Source: Agrocybe praecox (Eukaryota; Basidiomycota; Agaricomycetes; Agaricales; Agrocybaceae). From it: a DNA stretch of 18,873 nt. The DNA lies in assembly GCA_964017145.1 (NCBI GenBank), contig CAXHKQ010000251.1, positions 1 to 18,873 of the forward strand, written 5' to 3'. Below the pieces are notes generated by a model. The model ran no database searches and was not told the DNA's origin. It saw only the letters and a program-made list of their open reading frames with translations. Made by a program: the position numbers and the translations under genes. Below, one piece after another: positions 1 to 8,630 of this stretch; the first letter of the stretch is position 1, and the number at the start of each line of letters is the position of its first letter.

Positions 1-30
1 CGCACAGCTCTAACAGTATTCAAAAATAAC

Positions 31-36
31 ACTCAC
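31..36 (-). other. Splice donor of PTEN intron 1
   Basis: On the minus strand the exon runs TCAT then GTGAGT, a near-consensus 5' splice site. The phase-1 position is the same as the first intron of vertebrate PTEN, which supports both the exon call and the direction of the gene. Bases 1-30 would be the beginning of intron 1. Confidence 0.85.
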
Positions 37-151
37 ATGAAAGGTCCAAATTGAAACCGTCGGCCACGAAGCGCCGCTTCTTCTTGCTGACCAGCGTTTT
101 GATCTGGATGTGAACGCCCGACATGATGAGGCTTTTGCTGCCGCTGCTCAT
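37..151 (-). CDS. Pten: PTEN phosphatase, first coding exon (partial gene)
   Basis: Read on the minus strand, an ATG at 151-149 opens 38 codons plus one base, followed directly by a GTGAGT splice donor (36-31). The residues from TLVSKKKRRF to DGFNLDLS match the start of PTEN (human EIVSRNKRRY...DGFDLDLT), including the basic Lys/Arg cluster that in the family binds PIP2 at the membrane. The exon ends after the first base of the next codon, exactly as human exon 1 does. PTEN is the PIP3 3-phosphatase that opposes PI3K/Akt signalling. An in-frame ATG at 124-122 has the better context (A at -3) and gives an N-terminus only three residues longer than human, so it may be the true start. Upstream the frame stays open, without another ATG, to a TGA near 290. 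The phosphatase and C2 domains lie outside the window to the left. Identification is from remembered family sequence, not a search. Confidence 0.88.
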
Positions 152-1110
152 TCGCTGGCGAAAGGTACGACGAAGGAGCGATTGTGGTTGACGACGACTG
201 TTCAGCTGCTGCTGCTGCTGCTGATGCCGCCAGTCATCGAGATCGAGATACGAATGGCGTGGTGTGCTGTGCGGCTGGCTGCTCCGTCGTCATCGGGTTT
301 CGAGCTACTGGTGAGAACGGTTGAGGTCGAGCGAGATCTGACGAGTCCGATCTGGCTGCTGTTGTGGCGGCGGGTGGACGTGGACGTGGCTGATGCTGAT
401 GTTAGCGGAGGTTGCTGTGTACGCGCTGCGCTGGCTCGGACGCATTGCGCGCGAATGCGCGGGATCGCGAAGATTTCGGGGTGGGTTCGGCGTACGGGAT
501 GCGGAAGCGGAGGGTTGGGGGCTGAGTAATACGATGAGGCCGGCGGTTGGTTGGTTGTGTTTATCTGCCTGTGGTGCTTGCGAGTCTGCGGAAGAGAAGA
601 TTGTGATGTGTGATATGCGGTGAGTAAACAGCAGTACGCAGTTGAGCAGTAATGCTTCAGGGTTTTCTTGGCAATTCTCTTTCGGTTGGAAAATCGACCA
701 GTCGACCGGTGTGTGAACGAATCGAGCGGATCTATCACACATGTGTACAGTTTATTTGACACCTGCGAAAACACCGGTGCAACACAGTCTCAAGAGAGTG
801 AGAGCGAGAGAATGTACGACTATGTATTATGTATGTATGAATATAAGTTCACGACCTTGTCTCACGCAAAACCACTAAATGCAAATCGTGAAAAAACGTG
901 TGCACTTGGCGTACGGCTATCAGCTCACACAACACAACACCCAATTTATTTGCGCGTCTAGAATGCGGTGTGTGTGTGTGTGTGCACATTCGCGAATGCG
1001 TGCAATACGATATGTTTATTTGTCGCAAGTTTGATAGACCGAAATTCCAGGGTCCAAGTGCCGACTGTGTGAATGTGTGTGTGTATCCAGGGTGCAGCAC
1101 TCGAGCCGGT
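152..1110 (-). promoter_or_regulatory. Putative PTEN 5'UTR and promoter, CpG/CA-rich island
   Basis: This CpG-rich stretch lies immediately upstream of the PTEN first coding exon, where the 5' leader and core promoter would be expected. On the minus strand it carries (CAG)6 at about 205-222 and, just upstream, a short open frame of 11 codons (237-202, MTG...serine run, stop) that would be a uORF if transcribed. It also has GA-rich sequence at about 790-812 and a (GT)8 tract at 968-984. Long open frames on both strands reflect low stop-codon density and show no protein family I recognise. I could not place a convincing TATA box or initiator, so the transcription start is unknown. Confidence 0.45.
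968..984. repeat. (GT)n microsatellite
   Basis: An uninterrupted GT run of about eight units inside the first CA-rich island. Confidence 0.9.
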
Positions 1111-1624
1111 ACAAAAGGAGTTTATAGCTTTGAAACATGATTCTCATTGCCAAACCTAATACAATCATTATCTTTGATTGAGTTGAACTAGATCAAAAAC
1201 CCATGTCAATTTGGAGTACTTGGAGGATCGGATTTCCGATTTGATCTTTAAGTCATTTCCGGCGACTGGCCGACCAGAAGCTTTGGGATTTTCTCCAGAC
1301 GAGCCTGAGTTAGGAATCTTCCTGGAACAAAAATATATGTTAGTTCCATCCTTTGTGATTCGGGTAGCCGAATCGAGCCAAATAAAAACTGGATGTGTAA
1401 CGTGGTAAAGAATGCACATTCACATAGCGACCCGAGCATATTTTACAGGACATTCATTTTAAAATTGTTCTTCTATTTCAAATTTGCATTTAGAGCTTAT
1501 ATGGAGAAACATGCAGAGTGTCTATGTGAAAGTAAATTTTTTATTTGTTATGATTGCAAGACATTCACCCCGCCAATTCCGGGGTCAATGTGTTGCAATC
1601 AATAAGACTGTATCGAGGTCATAA
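1111..1624. other. Intergenic, no feature recognised
   Basis: This stretch has moderate GC content. Short open frames overlap on both strands at 1168-1440 (for example 1211-1408 plus and 1168-1419 minus), but none shows a domain or repeat I recognise. It could be an old transposon fragment. Confidence 0.4.
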
Positions 1625-1632
1625 CTCATAAC
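1625..1632. repeat. 8-bp target-site duplication, left copy (CTCATAAC)
   Basis: Identical to 2243-2250 and directly abutting the inverted end of the 610-bp hAT-like element. Confidence 0.88.
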
Positions 1633-2242
1633 CAAGGCCCGGAAGTTAAGGGCTTAAAAAAGTACGTTTTAGGGCCCTTAAATAGTGGCTAAAAACAGTG
1701 AAAAAGGGTCTAAAAACTAGAAAATAGGGTCTAAAAACCATGATTTCTCGATTATATTTTGTGAAAATGACGTCGTGAAAATGGTTCTTCTTGCAATTAT
1801 CGCACTAAGCAAAACACTTGCTTGAACAAAGCTGTTACGCATTACATTTTATGAATATTTTCCGAAAAATTAGCAAAATTTTTTTGAGATATTTTTGGGC
1901 GAACTTATTTTCGATTTTTTTAACAACAAAATAACAACATTCACTAGTATGCAATTTGATGAAAACATTCAGATTTTTTATAAAGCCTAAAAAGAGTCTA
2001 AAAAGGGCGAAAAAGGGTCTAAAAATAGGGAAAATAAGAAAAAAGGGCGAAAAAGGGTCTAAAAAAAGGGATTATAGATGAAAAAAGGGCCTAACGTCCG
2101 AAAAAGGGCAAAAAGGGGAAAAAAGGGGATAAAAACTATAGTTCATTTTAATCGTACGGAAACGTGACGTATAACCGTGGTTACAAATGTTCTGTAGGAT
2201 GAACAGGAAAAAAAGGGATTTTCCCTTAACTTCCGGGCCTTG
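1633..2242. mobile_element. Non-autonomous hAT-like element (MITE), 610 bp
   Basis: The ends are perfect 20-bp inverted repeats, CAAGGCCCGGAAGTTAAGGG at 1633-1652 and its reverse complement at 2223-2242. They are flanked by an identical 8-bp direct repeat, CTCATAAC, at 1625-1632 and 2243-2250. An 8-bp target duplication is the hallmark of the hAT superfamily, and a CA-start end fits. There is no transposase frame, so the element would need a transposase supplied in trans. The interior is asymmetric and very A-rich, built from variants of AAAAAGGGTCTAAAAA. A 25-bp stretch is repeated exactly at 2001-2025 and 2041-2065. Perfect ends and target duplication suggest a fairly recent insertion. Confidence 0.88.
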
Positions 2243-2250
2243 CTCATAAC
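2243..2250. repeat. 8-bp target-site duplication, right copy (CTCATAAC)
   Basis: Identical to 1625-1632 and directly abutting the right inverted end of the hAT-like element. Confidence 0.88.
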
Positions 2251-2602
2251 TTACTTCGAAGTACACCTAAACCCCCTATAACAAGTCTTTTAGAACACGG
2301 TTTTTTAGAACACGGTCTTATAAAAGTCCCCGAAACCGTGTAACACGGTCAATACCTTTAAAACCACGAAGTACTGAAGGCGCTGCGATCGTTTTATTGG
2401 GTGATATGTCAAGACACTCAGTTCGGCACTCAGAACTGTCAGACACCTGACAGACGCATACAAATGAGACGACACGACGACACCGACGCACACACTCACA
2501 CAATCCAATAGTCCATAGTCAGAGAGACAACAACAACATGAACACAGTGCACCATCAGTTTATATGTAGATCTCGCTAGCAGCGCCTCCATCTACTTGGT
2601 AT
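2251..2602. other. Intergenic stretch with repeated AACACGGT motif
   Basis: No gene is recognised. AACACGGT occurs at 2294-2301 and 2309-2316 (15 bp apart) and again at 2342-2349. The last copy is the right half of the palindrome ACCGTG-TAA-CACGGT (2335-2349). The rest is ordinary sequence with a CA-rich patch near 2485-2505. Confidence 0.5.
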
Positions 2603-2606
2603 TTAA

Positions 2607-2991
2607 CAGTAGACACCCCATGTAACGCGACGGCGTTATTTCATCCTTTCTCTTTGATATTACTCGGTCCCTATGTGTTTAATCTGGATACTTTTTCACA
2701 ACACGATACAATGTTTTTTATTTTTCTAGGATGAAAATAGCTATCATATTACTGGACTCAAAGTTGAATACGACTCCGCCACTCCGCGTACCACGTGAAT
2801 GCAGCGCTCGCGGTGCATTGTGACACAAGAAGAGAGCGTGTTGCTGTGTTCTGTCATCCAGAAATGTCATAACACAGATGTTTCGGCGAATGAAACGCGC
2901 AACAACAATTGCACACAGACAACGCGCCTCGACCGTGGCTTCACGTGGTCGTGGTAGTCCGAGTCGTATTTTTTGTGTGGGGTGTCTACTG
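2607..2991. mobile_element. piggyBac-like MITE flanked by TTAA, 385 bp
   Basis: CAGTAGACACCCCA at 2607-2620 is mirrored by its exact reverse complement at 2978-2991. The tetranucleotide TTAA flanks both sides (2603-2606 and 2992-2995). TTAA duplications are characteristic of piggyBac transposons, so a non-autonomous piggyBac-like element is the best reading. TTAA is itself palindromic, so the true end is ambiguous: a longer inverted repeat, or another TA-inserting family, cannot be excluded. The interior is GC-richer than its flanks and encodes nothing recognisable. A small hairpin, TAACGC-GACG-GCGTTA, sits just inside the left end (2623-2638). Confidence 0.7.
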
Positions 2992-3146
2992 TTAAAACAA
3001 TGTATTATCGCCAAGTTTTGATTGTTTTTCAGACGATTCAAATGTTGAAATTTGTTTTCGAGCATCTTTCGATGATGTCGACTCCCATCACGGCGACCTT
3101 CGAGCCGATCCAAATAAAAAAAACGTTTCAAAAACATCGATCATTG

Positions 3147-3154
3147 ATCCTAAT
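3147..3154. repeat. 8-bp target-site duplication, left copy (ATCCTAAT)
   Basis: Identical to 4006-4013 and directly adjoining the TAGGGATTGCAG end. Confidence 0.87.
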
Positions 3155-4005
3155 TAGGGATTGCAGATTATCGGAGGTTTCTTATTATCGGTAATCGATA
3201 ATTGAGAAGTCCATTATCGTTATCGTTATCGATAATACGATAATAACAAGTTCACATTCTAGTGTGCTATTCCAGAGTATTTTAACCTTTATTCGCGATT
3301 TTTCGAATCATTAGCTAAACGATAGTGTTATCTAAGTACTGACAACGTTCTTGAATAATTGATATTATAGACCGATCTAAATGTATTTCAAGCCCTTAAA
3401 ATATTTGAAGGCAAAAATAGTATCTCGGTATCAAATTTGATTACATATTATGAAGTCAAACTATACGAAATACGCATCAAGGGTATATTAATAGGAATTT
3501 ATTTATAAAAATATTCCGATTCTCACGAAAAAGTATTATGCTGAGAAATGCACGAGATTTATCGGATCTAGTGGATGTCCATAATTCCACGTTGAAAGTA
3601 TGAATTGGATCAATTCCACCATGTCCTTCTATCATATATGCTCGATCATACATTTGTCTGTAAATCATTGAATTTGAAAACGAAACAATCTCCCTAACCG
3701 CGAGAAACTTCAGTCAGAAAATCTTTCATTTGAAAATGTCCTTTTCTTACGGACGCTTCTCATGAGAATCGCGTAAAATTGACAGTATGTCTCTCTGATA
3801 GAGTTCGCAGTCGGGGTGAATGACACTTGGTTGACGACATTTGCTATAAACGGTAATTTTTTTTGGAAAATAGTTGTATTGGGGAAGAAAAACAAATTAT
3901 CGTATTATCGATAATATTTGGTCGATAATTATCGAAAACGATAACAGCTAAATGAGCGATATTATCGATAATACCGATAACGATAATATCGGACTGCAAT
4001 CCCTA
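3155..4005. mobile_element. hAT-like element with TTATCG-rich ends, 851 bp
   Basis: TAGGGATTGCAG at 3155-3166 is mirrored by its reverse complement at 3994-4005. Both ends are flanked by the 8-bp direct repeat ATCCTAAT (3147-3154 and 4006-4013), as expected for hAT. Inside each end lie about 80-100 bp dense in TTATCG/CGATAA units, including the octamer TATCGATA at 3227-3234, 3906-3913 and 3963-3970. Such arrays are what subterminal transposase-binding sites of hAT elements look like. The interior (about 3245-3895) is AT-rich with two short minus-strand frames (3477-3668, 3710-3895) that I do not recognise. No transposase domain is seen, so the element is probably non-autonomous or internally deleted. 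Confidence 0.88.
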
Positions 4006-4013
4006 ATCCTAAT
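4006..4013. repeat. 8-bp target-site duplication, right copy (ATCCTAAT)
   Basis: Identical to 3147-3154 and directly adjoining the CTGCAATCCCTA end. Confidence 0.87.
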
Positions 4014-4203
4014 GAATTATAACAAGAAGAAAAGTGCAATAAAATACACACTGAATCTAATTACAATATGAAAAGAGTATTTTGGTTGTTTGGGGTAAAA
4101 TTGTTCAGTTTGGAACGTATCAACGGTTTTTTTATGGGCTCTTTGTATTTTAGAACGTACCTAACGATATACGTAATGTTGAAGTAACATTTCTAAGGCT
4201 CAA

Positions 4204-4577
4204 TTGGGAAATACGATTTCCCCAAATTCAAGAGCCGCACCGTGTATGTTGCCGGTAGCGAAAAAACGACGACGGACGACGACGTCGGTGACGATGTCGT
4301 TGGACGCACAAACGGATCGGCGCATAATATATTATAATCTAAGTGCGACAACAAAAACCGCGTGCGCGCACCGCAAGTGTTCGTTCGCCCAGCGCAGATG
4401 CGATCGCATGTGTGTGTGTGCGTGTTTGTTTGTTTGAGAGCGTGCGGCGGTGTGTGCGTTGTTTATGTGCGTGTCTGTGCATGTGTGTGTGTGTGCAAAC
4501 GATTTGCTTAGCCATACAGAAATGTGCATACAAACTAAGGTTGTGCACAAAATGCGTGCGCGCGAGTATATGCGAAA

Positions 4578-4617
<40 letters not shown>

Positions 4618-5140
4618 GCACGCATAACAACCGCACAGGCAAAATGTCATTAACCCCGTTTGTGCGCGCGCGCGCTCGCGGCCGCAAGAACAACGTATTT
4701 AAAAATATCACTCGGCACTCGGCACACACACTCACACATTTACCGCGCATGCGTTTGTGTGCGACGGTGATAACAAAAAAAAAAGCATGGTTTTTTGCGC
4801 AAGGCAAGCAGCGGCCGCAATGCGAGAAATGCGCTTGCCGTTAAATCTCTCGGCTGCCGTGCGGTCGTCGGTTCGATTAGCGGACAATCCCACATCTCGG
4901 CGAAATTCGTGCACGAGGCGAATGCGACAAACCTATCGCCCACATGAGCCTCGGCCTCGGTGGCAGTGAACCTGGATGTGCATGCGTTTGTTTGTGTGTC
5001 TGTGTGTGTGTGTGTGTCAGCCAAATCGGGTCAATGGGCAGCACAAAATCGCGCACATCTCTAGTGTTTGGCCGTGTGTTCTGGTTTGGCGACAATCGCC
5101 GGAGAGTTGTGTGTATGTGTGCGGGTATACTACTACCCTA
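4204..5140. other. CpG/CA-rich island with microsatellites
   Basis: CpG-dense, with long TG and CA tracts (about 4481-4496, 4581-4615 and 5000-5017). There are many overlapping open frames on both strands, but they translate to Cys-Val, His-Thr or Arg-Ala runs dictated by the dinucleotide repeats. I therefore read it as non-coding. It could be a regulatory region. Confidence 0.5.
4581..4615. repeat. (CA)17 microsatellite
   Basis: The longest pure dinucleotide run in the window, 35 bp of CA. It is probably polymorphic in length. Confidence 0.95.
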
Positions 5141-5600
5141 GCTCATTGATTTGAGACATACACGGAAAATTGCGTTTCTCTTACGTTTTGTACGAAAAGT
5201 AAGAGTCACACGTAACTTGTAATTTGTAATGATGCAGTTTTGTTGATTCAACAACATTCTGTTGTATACGAAAAACTCGTTGGAGAAAAGTATCACCCAT
5301 TTGTTAAGCGAGCCTAGAGAAGACCGAAAAATGGAGACATTGTCGAGCAATTTGAACACACAAACATTTTGTATTCGTTTTTATGATACGGATTTGTGCA
5401 CAATTTCATTAACTTTCGAATGAGCCTACAGCCAATTTCGATATTCGAATATTTTGTTTGGAAAGTGGAATAACCTATCTGTTCGTATTTCGTGCTTGGC
5501 TTTTCCACAGGAGTGAATCCGTTTCATTGGAAAAAGTATGAACAAATTGCGTTCATTTTCTTCAACGATATTTTTGATATTATAGAAGAATGTTAGTTGA
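5141..5600. other. AT-rich intergenic stretch, nothing recognised
   Basis: Short open frames on the minus strand (for example 5138-5359 and 5426-5704) show no recognised family. The last overlaps the mariner 3' end in another frame. Confidence 0.4.
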
Positions 5601-5624
5601 AAAAAACTGCATCCATACAGTGTT

Positions 5625-6440
5625 TGTGTGACACTTATTTTTCTATTAGGAATTTGAATTAGTTTTGAAGGTTTTTCTTCGTACTTTGAGGCTTTATTGA
5701 GCAAACATGGTTACATATAGATTTTTCAAAATATTGTCCATCGCTAGCCACTACTTTCCCCATCTTTCTGAACATTTTTGGATACAGGTTCGGAAAAACC
5801 GTACGTCTTTTGATGCAATCCATGTATCGATGCATTTTATGACTTCCTCGTAAGATGTGGAATGCTGGTCAGTCGGAACAAATCGTAATCGGACCGCGCA
5901 ATATCTGGGGAATACAGCGGCTGCGGTAGAACATCCCATTTAAGCGATTCCAAGTAGTTTTTGACGTGTATTTCGACATGAGGACGAGAATTGTCATGTT
6001 GAAAAATTCTTTTATAGTCGGTTTTCCTGCAATGCCCGGCTCAAGCGCATACATTGTCTTATGTAGACTTGCCCGGTGTTTGTTTCGGGGTATCGATATG
6101 ATTTTTTACGTTTGGGGCTATCTTAATGAATCGACTTTTCGTCGCCAGTAGTGATGTAATGCAAAAAACCCTTCCATTTTTTGACGCGAGAGCAGCTGTT
6201 AGGATGTACAAATCCGCATCCCGCAAATTACATTTCTTCGGTACGAAAGTCGTCATATTGAATGGTCTTGGTTGGTCGTTTGTTGTTGACACTTTCGCGA
6301 GATGAACGATACTGACAATCTAAGAGAGAATATAGTGCTTTGTCGCGAAAATAATTTGAATCGAACAGATCCAACACCGTCCTCTCTCAGAAAACCTTTA
6401 AAACTAATTCAAACATCTAATACAAAGAAGCTAAAGTTTC
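5625..6440 (-). mobile_element. Decayed mariner element (Tc1/mariner, DD34D)
   Basis: A mariner transposase relic fills the interior on the minus strand. The two ends share an imperfect inverted repeat of about 40 bp: the plus strand at 6391-6431 (AAAACCTTTAAAACTAATTC onwards) matches the reverse complement of about 5636-5675. At roughly 0.8 kb it is shorter than an intact mariner (about 1.3 kb), in line with loss of the N-terminal half and an internal segment. The exact outer ends and the TA duplication are not clear. TACAGTGT at about 5614-5621 is a candidate left edge. Confidence 0.75.
5659..6292 (-). pseudogene. mariner transposase pseudogene
   Basis: Reading leftwards across frames, the mariner landmarks appear in order. 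GFLHYITTGDEKSIH (about 6178-6130) has the first catalytic Asp at 6141-6143. MRLSRALQENR follows, then QHDNSRPH with the second Asp at 5993-5995, and YSPDIARSDYDLF with the third Asp at 5888-5890. Exactly 34 residues separate the second and third Asp, the DD34D signature. Then comes TSYEEVIKCIDTWIASKD, and finally KVVASDGQYFE with a TAA stop at 5659-5661. It is dead: an in-frame stop sits where the family has Tyr (TGDEK W.HYD), the Trp is Ser, frame changes occur near 6050-6130 and 5875, a segment between the first and second Asp is missing, and there is no N-terminal DNA-binding region. Confidence 0.88.
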
Positions 6441-6459
6441 GTGTACGTCTCAAATAAGC

Positions 6460-7060
6460 GAGCTAGACTAGTACGACGACTCGCTGAAGACTGTCGTCGC
6501 CGATTCGTCGCCGCCGCTTCGTCGTCACACGACTCACGACGACAGTGACCCAGAATTGATACGCGCTCGCTTACGCGAATATGCACATACATTGAAGCAA
6601 TGCACTCGCGGGCGCGCCGCGCACAAGAACGGTCAGATTATAATAAGCAACGCACACACACACACACACACACGCACACACTCGCACGCACGACGCACAC
6701 GCGAATATTGAAAACTGATACGCGACAGCCAACAAATCGCCAACACTAAATAATCCGCGCGCGAAAACACACAAAGCGCACCGAGAGACGACACGCGACA
6801 AATGGGAAACACGTGCTGCTGCAGCCACTGCCACTACTGCTGGCTGCTGGGCACCGGCGGTTTGTTTGCCCGTCGTCGTCGTCTGTTGATGATGTGCGCC
6901 TGCTTGAGCTCGAGCCGGATTGATAGTGCGCGCGGCGCTCCGTCTCCGCTGGCAGAGCGCACGAAATGAGACACCGCCATTTATTGCCAGAGACCCAGAG
7001 ACGCGACCGACGCGCTTTCGATGCGCTGCCGCAGCAGCTGCAGCAGCAACCAGACTTATG
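6460..7060. other. CpG/CA-rich island
   Basis: CpG-rich, with a CGTCGTC-type patch at about 6475-6545, a (CA)10 run at 6653-6673, and CTG/CAG-type short repeats near 6810-6850 and 7020-7050. Open frames exist on both strands (for example 6746-7072 minus), but they are low-complexity Ser/Cys/Arg. I see no gene. Confidence 0.45.
6653..6673. repeat. (CA)n microsatellite
   Basis: A pure CA tract of about 21 bp, followed by interrupted CGCACA units. Confidence 0.9.
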
Positions 7061-7451
7061 GGGAATATACACTAGCGGAAAAAATTAAAGGATATTTTTT
7101 TACCCGAATTTTTGGCTGTTTTTCGAAGAGCTGTATCTTCGTTAATAACACTACAATACAACCAAAAAATCCCTCCTTCTGTATACAATTTTATAATGTG
7201 CTTTCATTTTCTAATGAAGAATAAAAAATAAAAAAAATTGTTTTTTGGATGGCCTTCGGCGATAATGGCGTATGTTGTATTTTTCGACATGTCCTCAGGA
7301 AATTGTCTATATCTCATATTCGAAATATCATAGACCAATATTTCGCATATAAAATGAAAGCTTATTGAAAATGCTACAATTCATGTTGTCATTGTGTTGA
7401 ACTCGTGTTCATAGTTTCAGTGTTACCAGACATCAAAAGTGAAAAATGTTC
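7061..7451. other. AT-rich stretch, nothing recognised
   Basis: AT-rich DNA with several poly-A/T runs leading into the inverted repeat. A small plus-strand frame (7021-7224) has no recognisable product. It may belong to the same mobile element as the inverted repeat, but I found no matching end. Confidence 0.35.
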
Positions 7452-7987
7452 AAAAAAGTGCAAGAAATATGAAAATAAAATCACGCGAACAACTATTTCG
7501 TTGAAAATACGAAAAATCCCTAAATGTTATTTCACTTGTCCGGTAGCTTGAACATTTGTGCTTCTTTTGACCCACAACATGATAATATCCTTGGATAGAT
7601 AACGAAGATATTTGCTGTCATTCTATGACATGTTGCGATAATTTGTGACAGAAATGTATGGGGGGCTAAAAAATAGTCAAACTGAAGATGTAGATTTGTA
7701 GACATTTCCAAGTTGCTCAAAAAAATATACTACAGTTTTGGTCTGCGTGCTATATTGTAGAAGTTAAATTGTAGACGTTTTCCTACGTTGGTCCAAAATG
7801 ACACAATTTCTACTTTGTTTATATGTCACAACTCCTGAAATAACCCTACAAAAATTTAACTCGACAGCTTTGAAGATGCGTAAGATTTGAAGCTACCGGA
7901 TAAGTGGAATAACATGTTGGGATTTTTCTTATTTTCAACAGAAAAGTTGTTCGCGTGATTTTATTTTGATCGTTTTTGCACTTTTCA
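7452..7987. repeat. Inverted repeat, two ~98-bp arms around a 340-bp spacer
   Basis: The arm at 7452-7549 and the reverse complement of about 7890-7987 share long blocks, including AAAATAAAATCACGCGAACA, GTTGAAAATA, GAAAAATCCC and TCCGGTAGCTT. I judge them about 85% alike by eye. There is no transposase frame and no clear target duplication. It could be a MITE with long inverted ends, a fold-back element, or part of a larger element whose outer ends have diverged. Confidence 0.7.
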
Positions 7988-8630
7988 TGGTGCAAGAACT
8001 TGGTTAAAATTATTACAACCGCCATATGGAGCGGATAACTGGTTCGTTCAGCTATAATTTGCTTGTGAGATTTGCTAATTTGTATCCCTACCTAAATTCA
8101 AATCAGTGCTACAAAATAACGGCTGGAGGGAATACATTGAAACTTTGTGGATATTTCTTCAGTACGATGAACTTTAAAACGTACTCTTGAAAAATCAATA
8201 GTCTTTACATTTGTTCAGCTGCTGTTGATTTCCCCGAATCCTTCCAAAAGCCCATTTTTAACTGTTTTATAAAGTTTTTGTAGGATGAGCAGTCTTTTTT
8301 TCAGACAAAATATAAACTCATCTTCATAAAGAATTAATTGGAGTTTTCAAAAGTATTCATGAATTTATAGTTGATGATTTATGTTTGATCTTGAGTCCTT
8401 GGATTGTCCTTGGCCTAGTCGGTAAAACTCGGCTTGTGCATTTTTACAAGACATTTTTGGGTCAAGTTTATACTGCCAAGACAACTTTTCATGAACCTGG
8501 ATCCCTTGTAAGAATAAAATACCTCCAAGCCTTTCAATACTGATTACATTATTGAGAATAGTAATTCCAGTACCAAAAATATGTAGGAACTTTTTATGAG
8601 AAAAACATTCATCTTTATAAACAAAATACA
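7988..8630. other. AT-rich intergenic stretch, nothing recognised
   Basis: No open frame of note, no inverted ends and no repeats that I could detect. Confidence 0.4.

Noticed and set aside
110..529. 139-codon plus-strand open frame
   Set aside because: It is antisense to the PTEN exon and its 5' region. The Leu run comes from (CTG)6 and there is no known family.
202..774. 190-codon minus-strand open frame upstream of PTEN
   Set aside because: It is Ser/Thr-rich low complexity and out of frame with the PTEN start. Only its last 11 codons matter, as a possible uORF.
1168..1440. Overlapping open frames that look somewhat protein-like
   Set aside because: Both strands are open over the same bases and neither shows a motif I can name. 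It is left as unassigned intergenic sequence.
3168..3240. TTATCG repeats as a CRISPR-like or satellite array
   Set aside because: The units are short and irregular with no constant spacers. They are explained as subterminal motifs of the hAT element bounded by an 8-bp target duplication.
4332..4653. Cys/Val- and His/Thr-rich open frames on both strands
   Set aside because: They are direct translations of CA/TG microsatellites and overlap in several frames.
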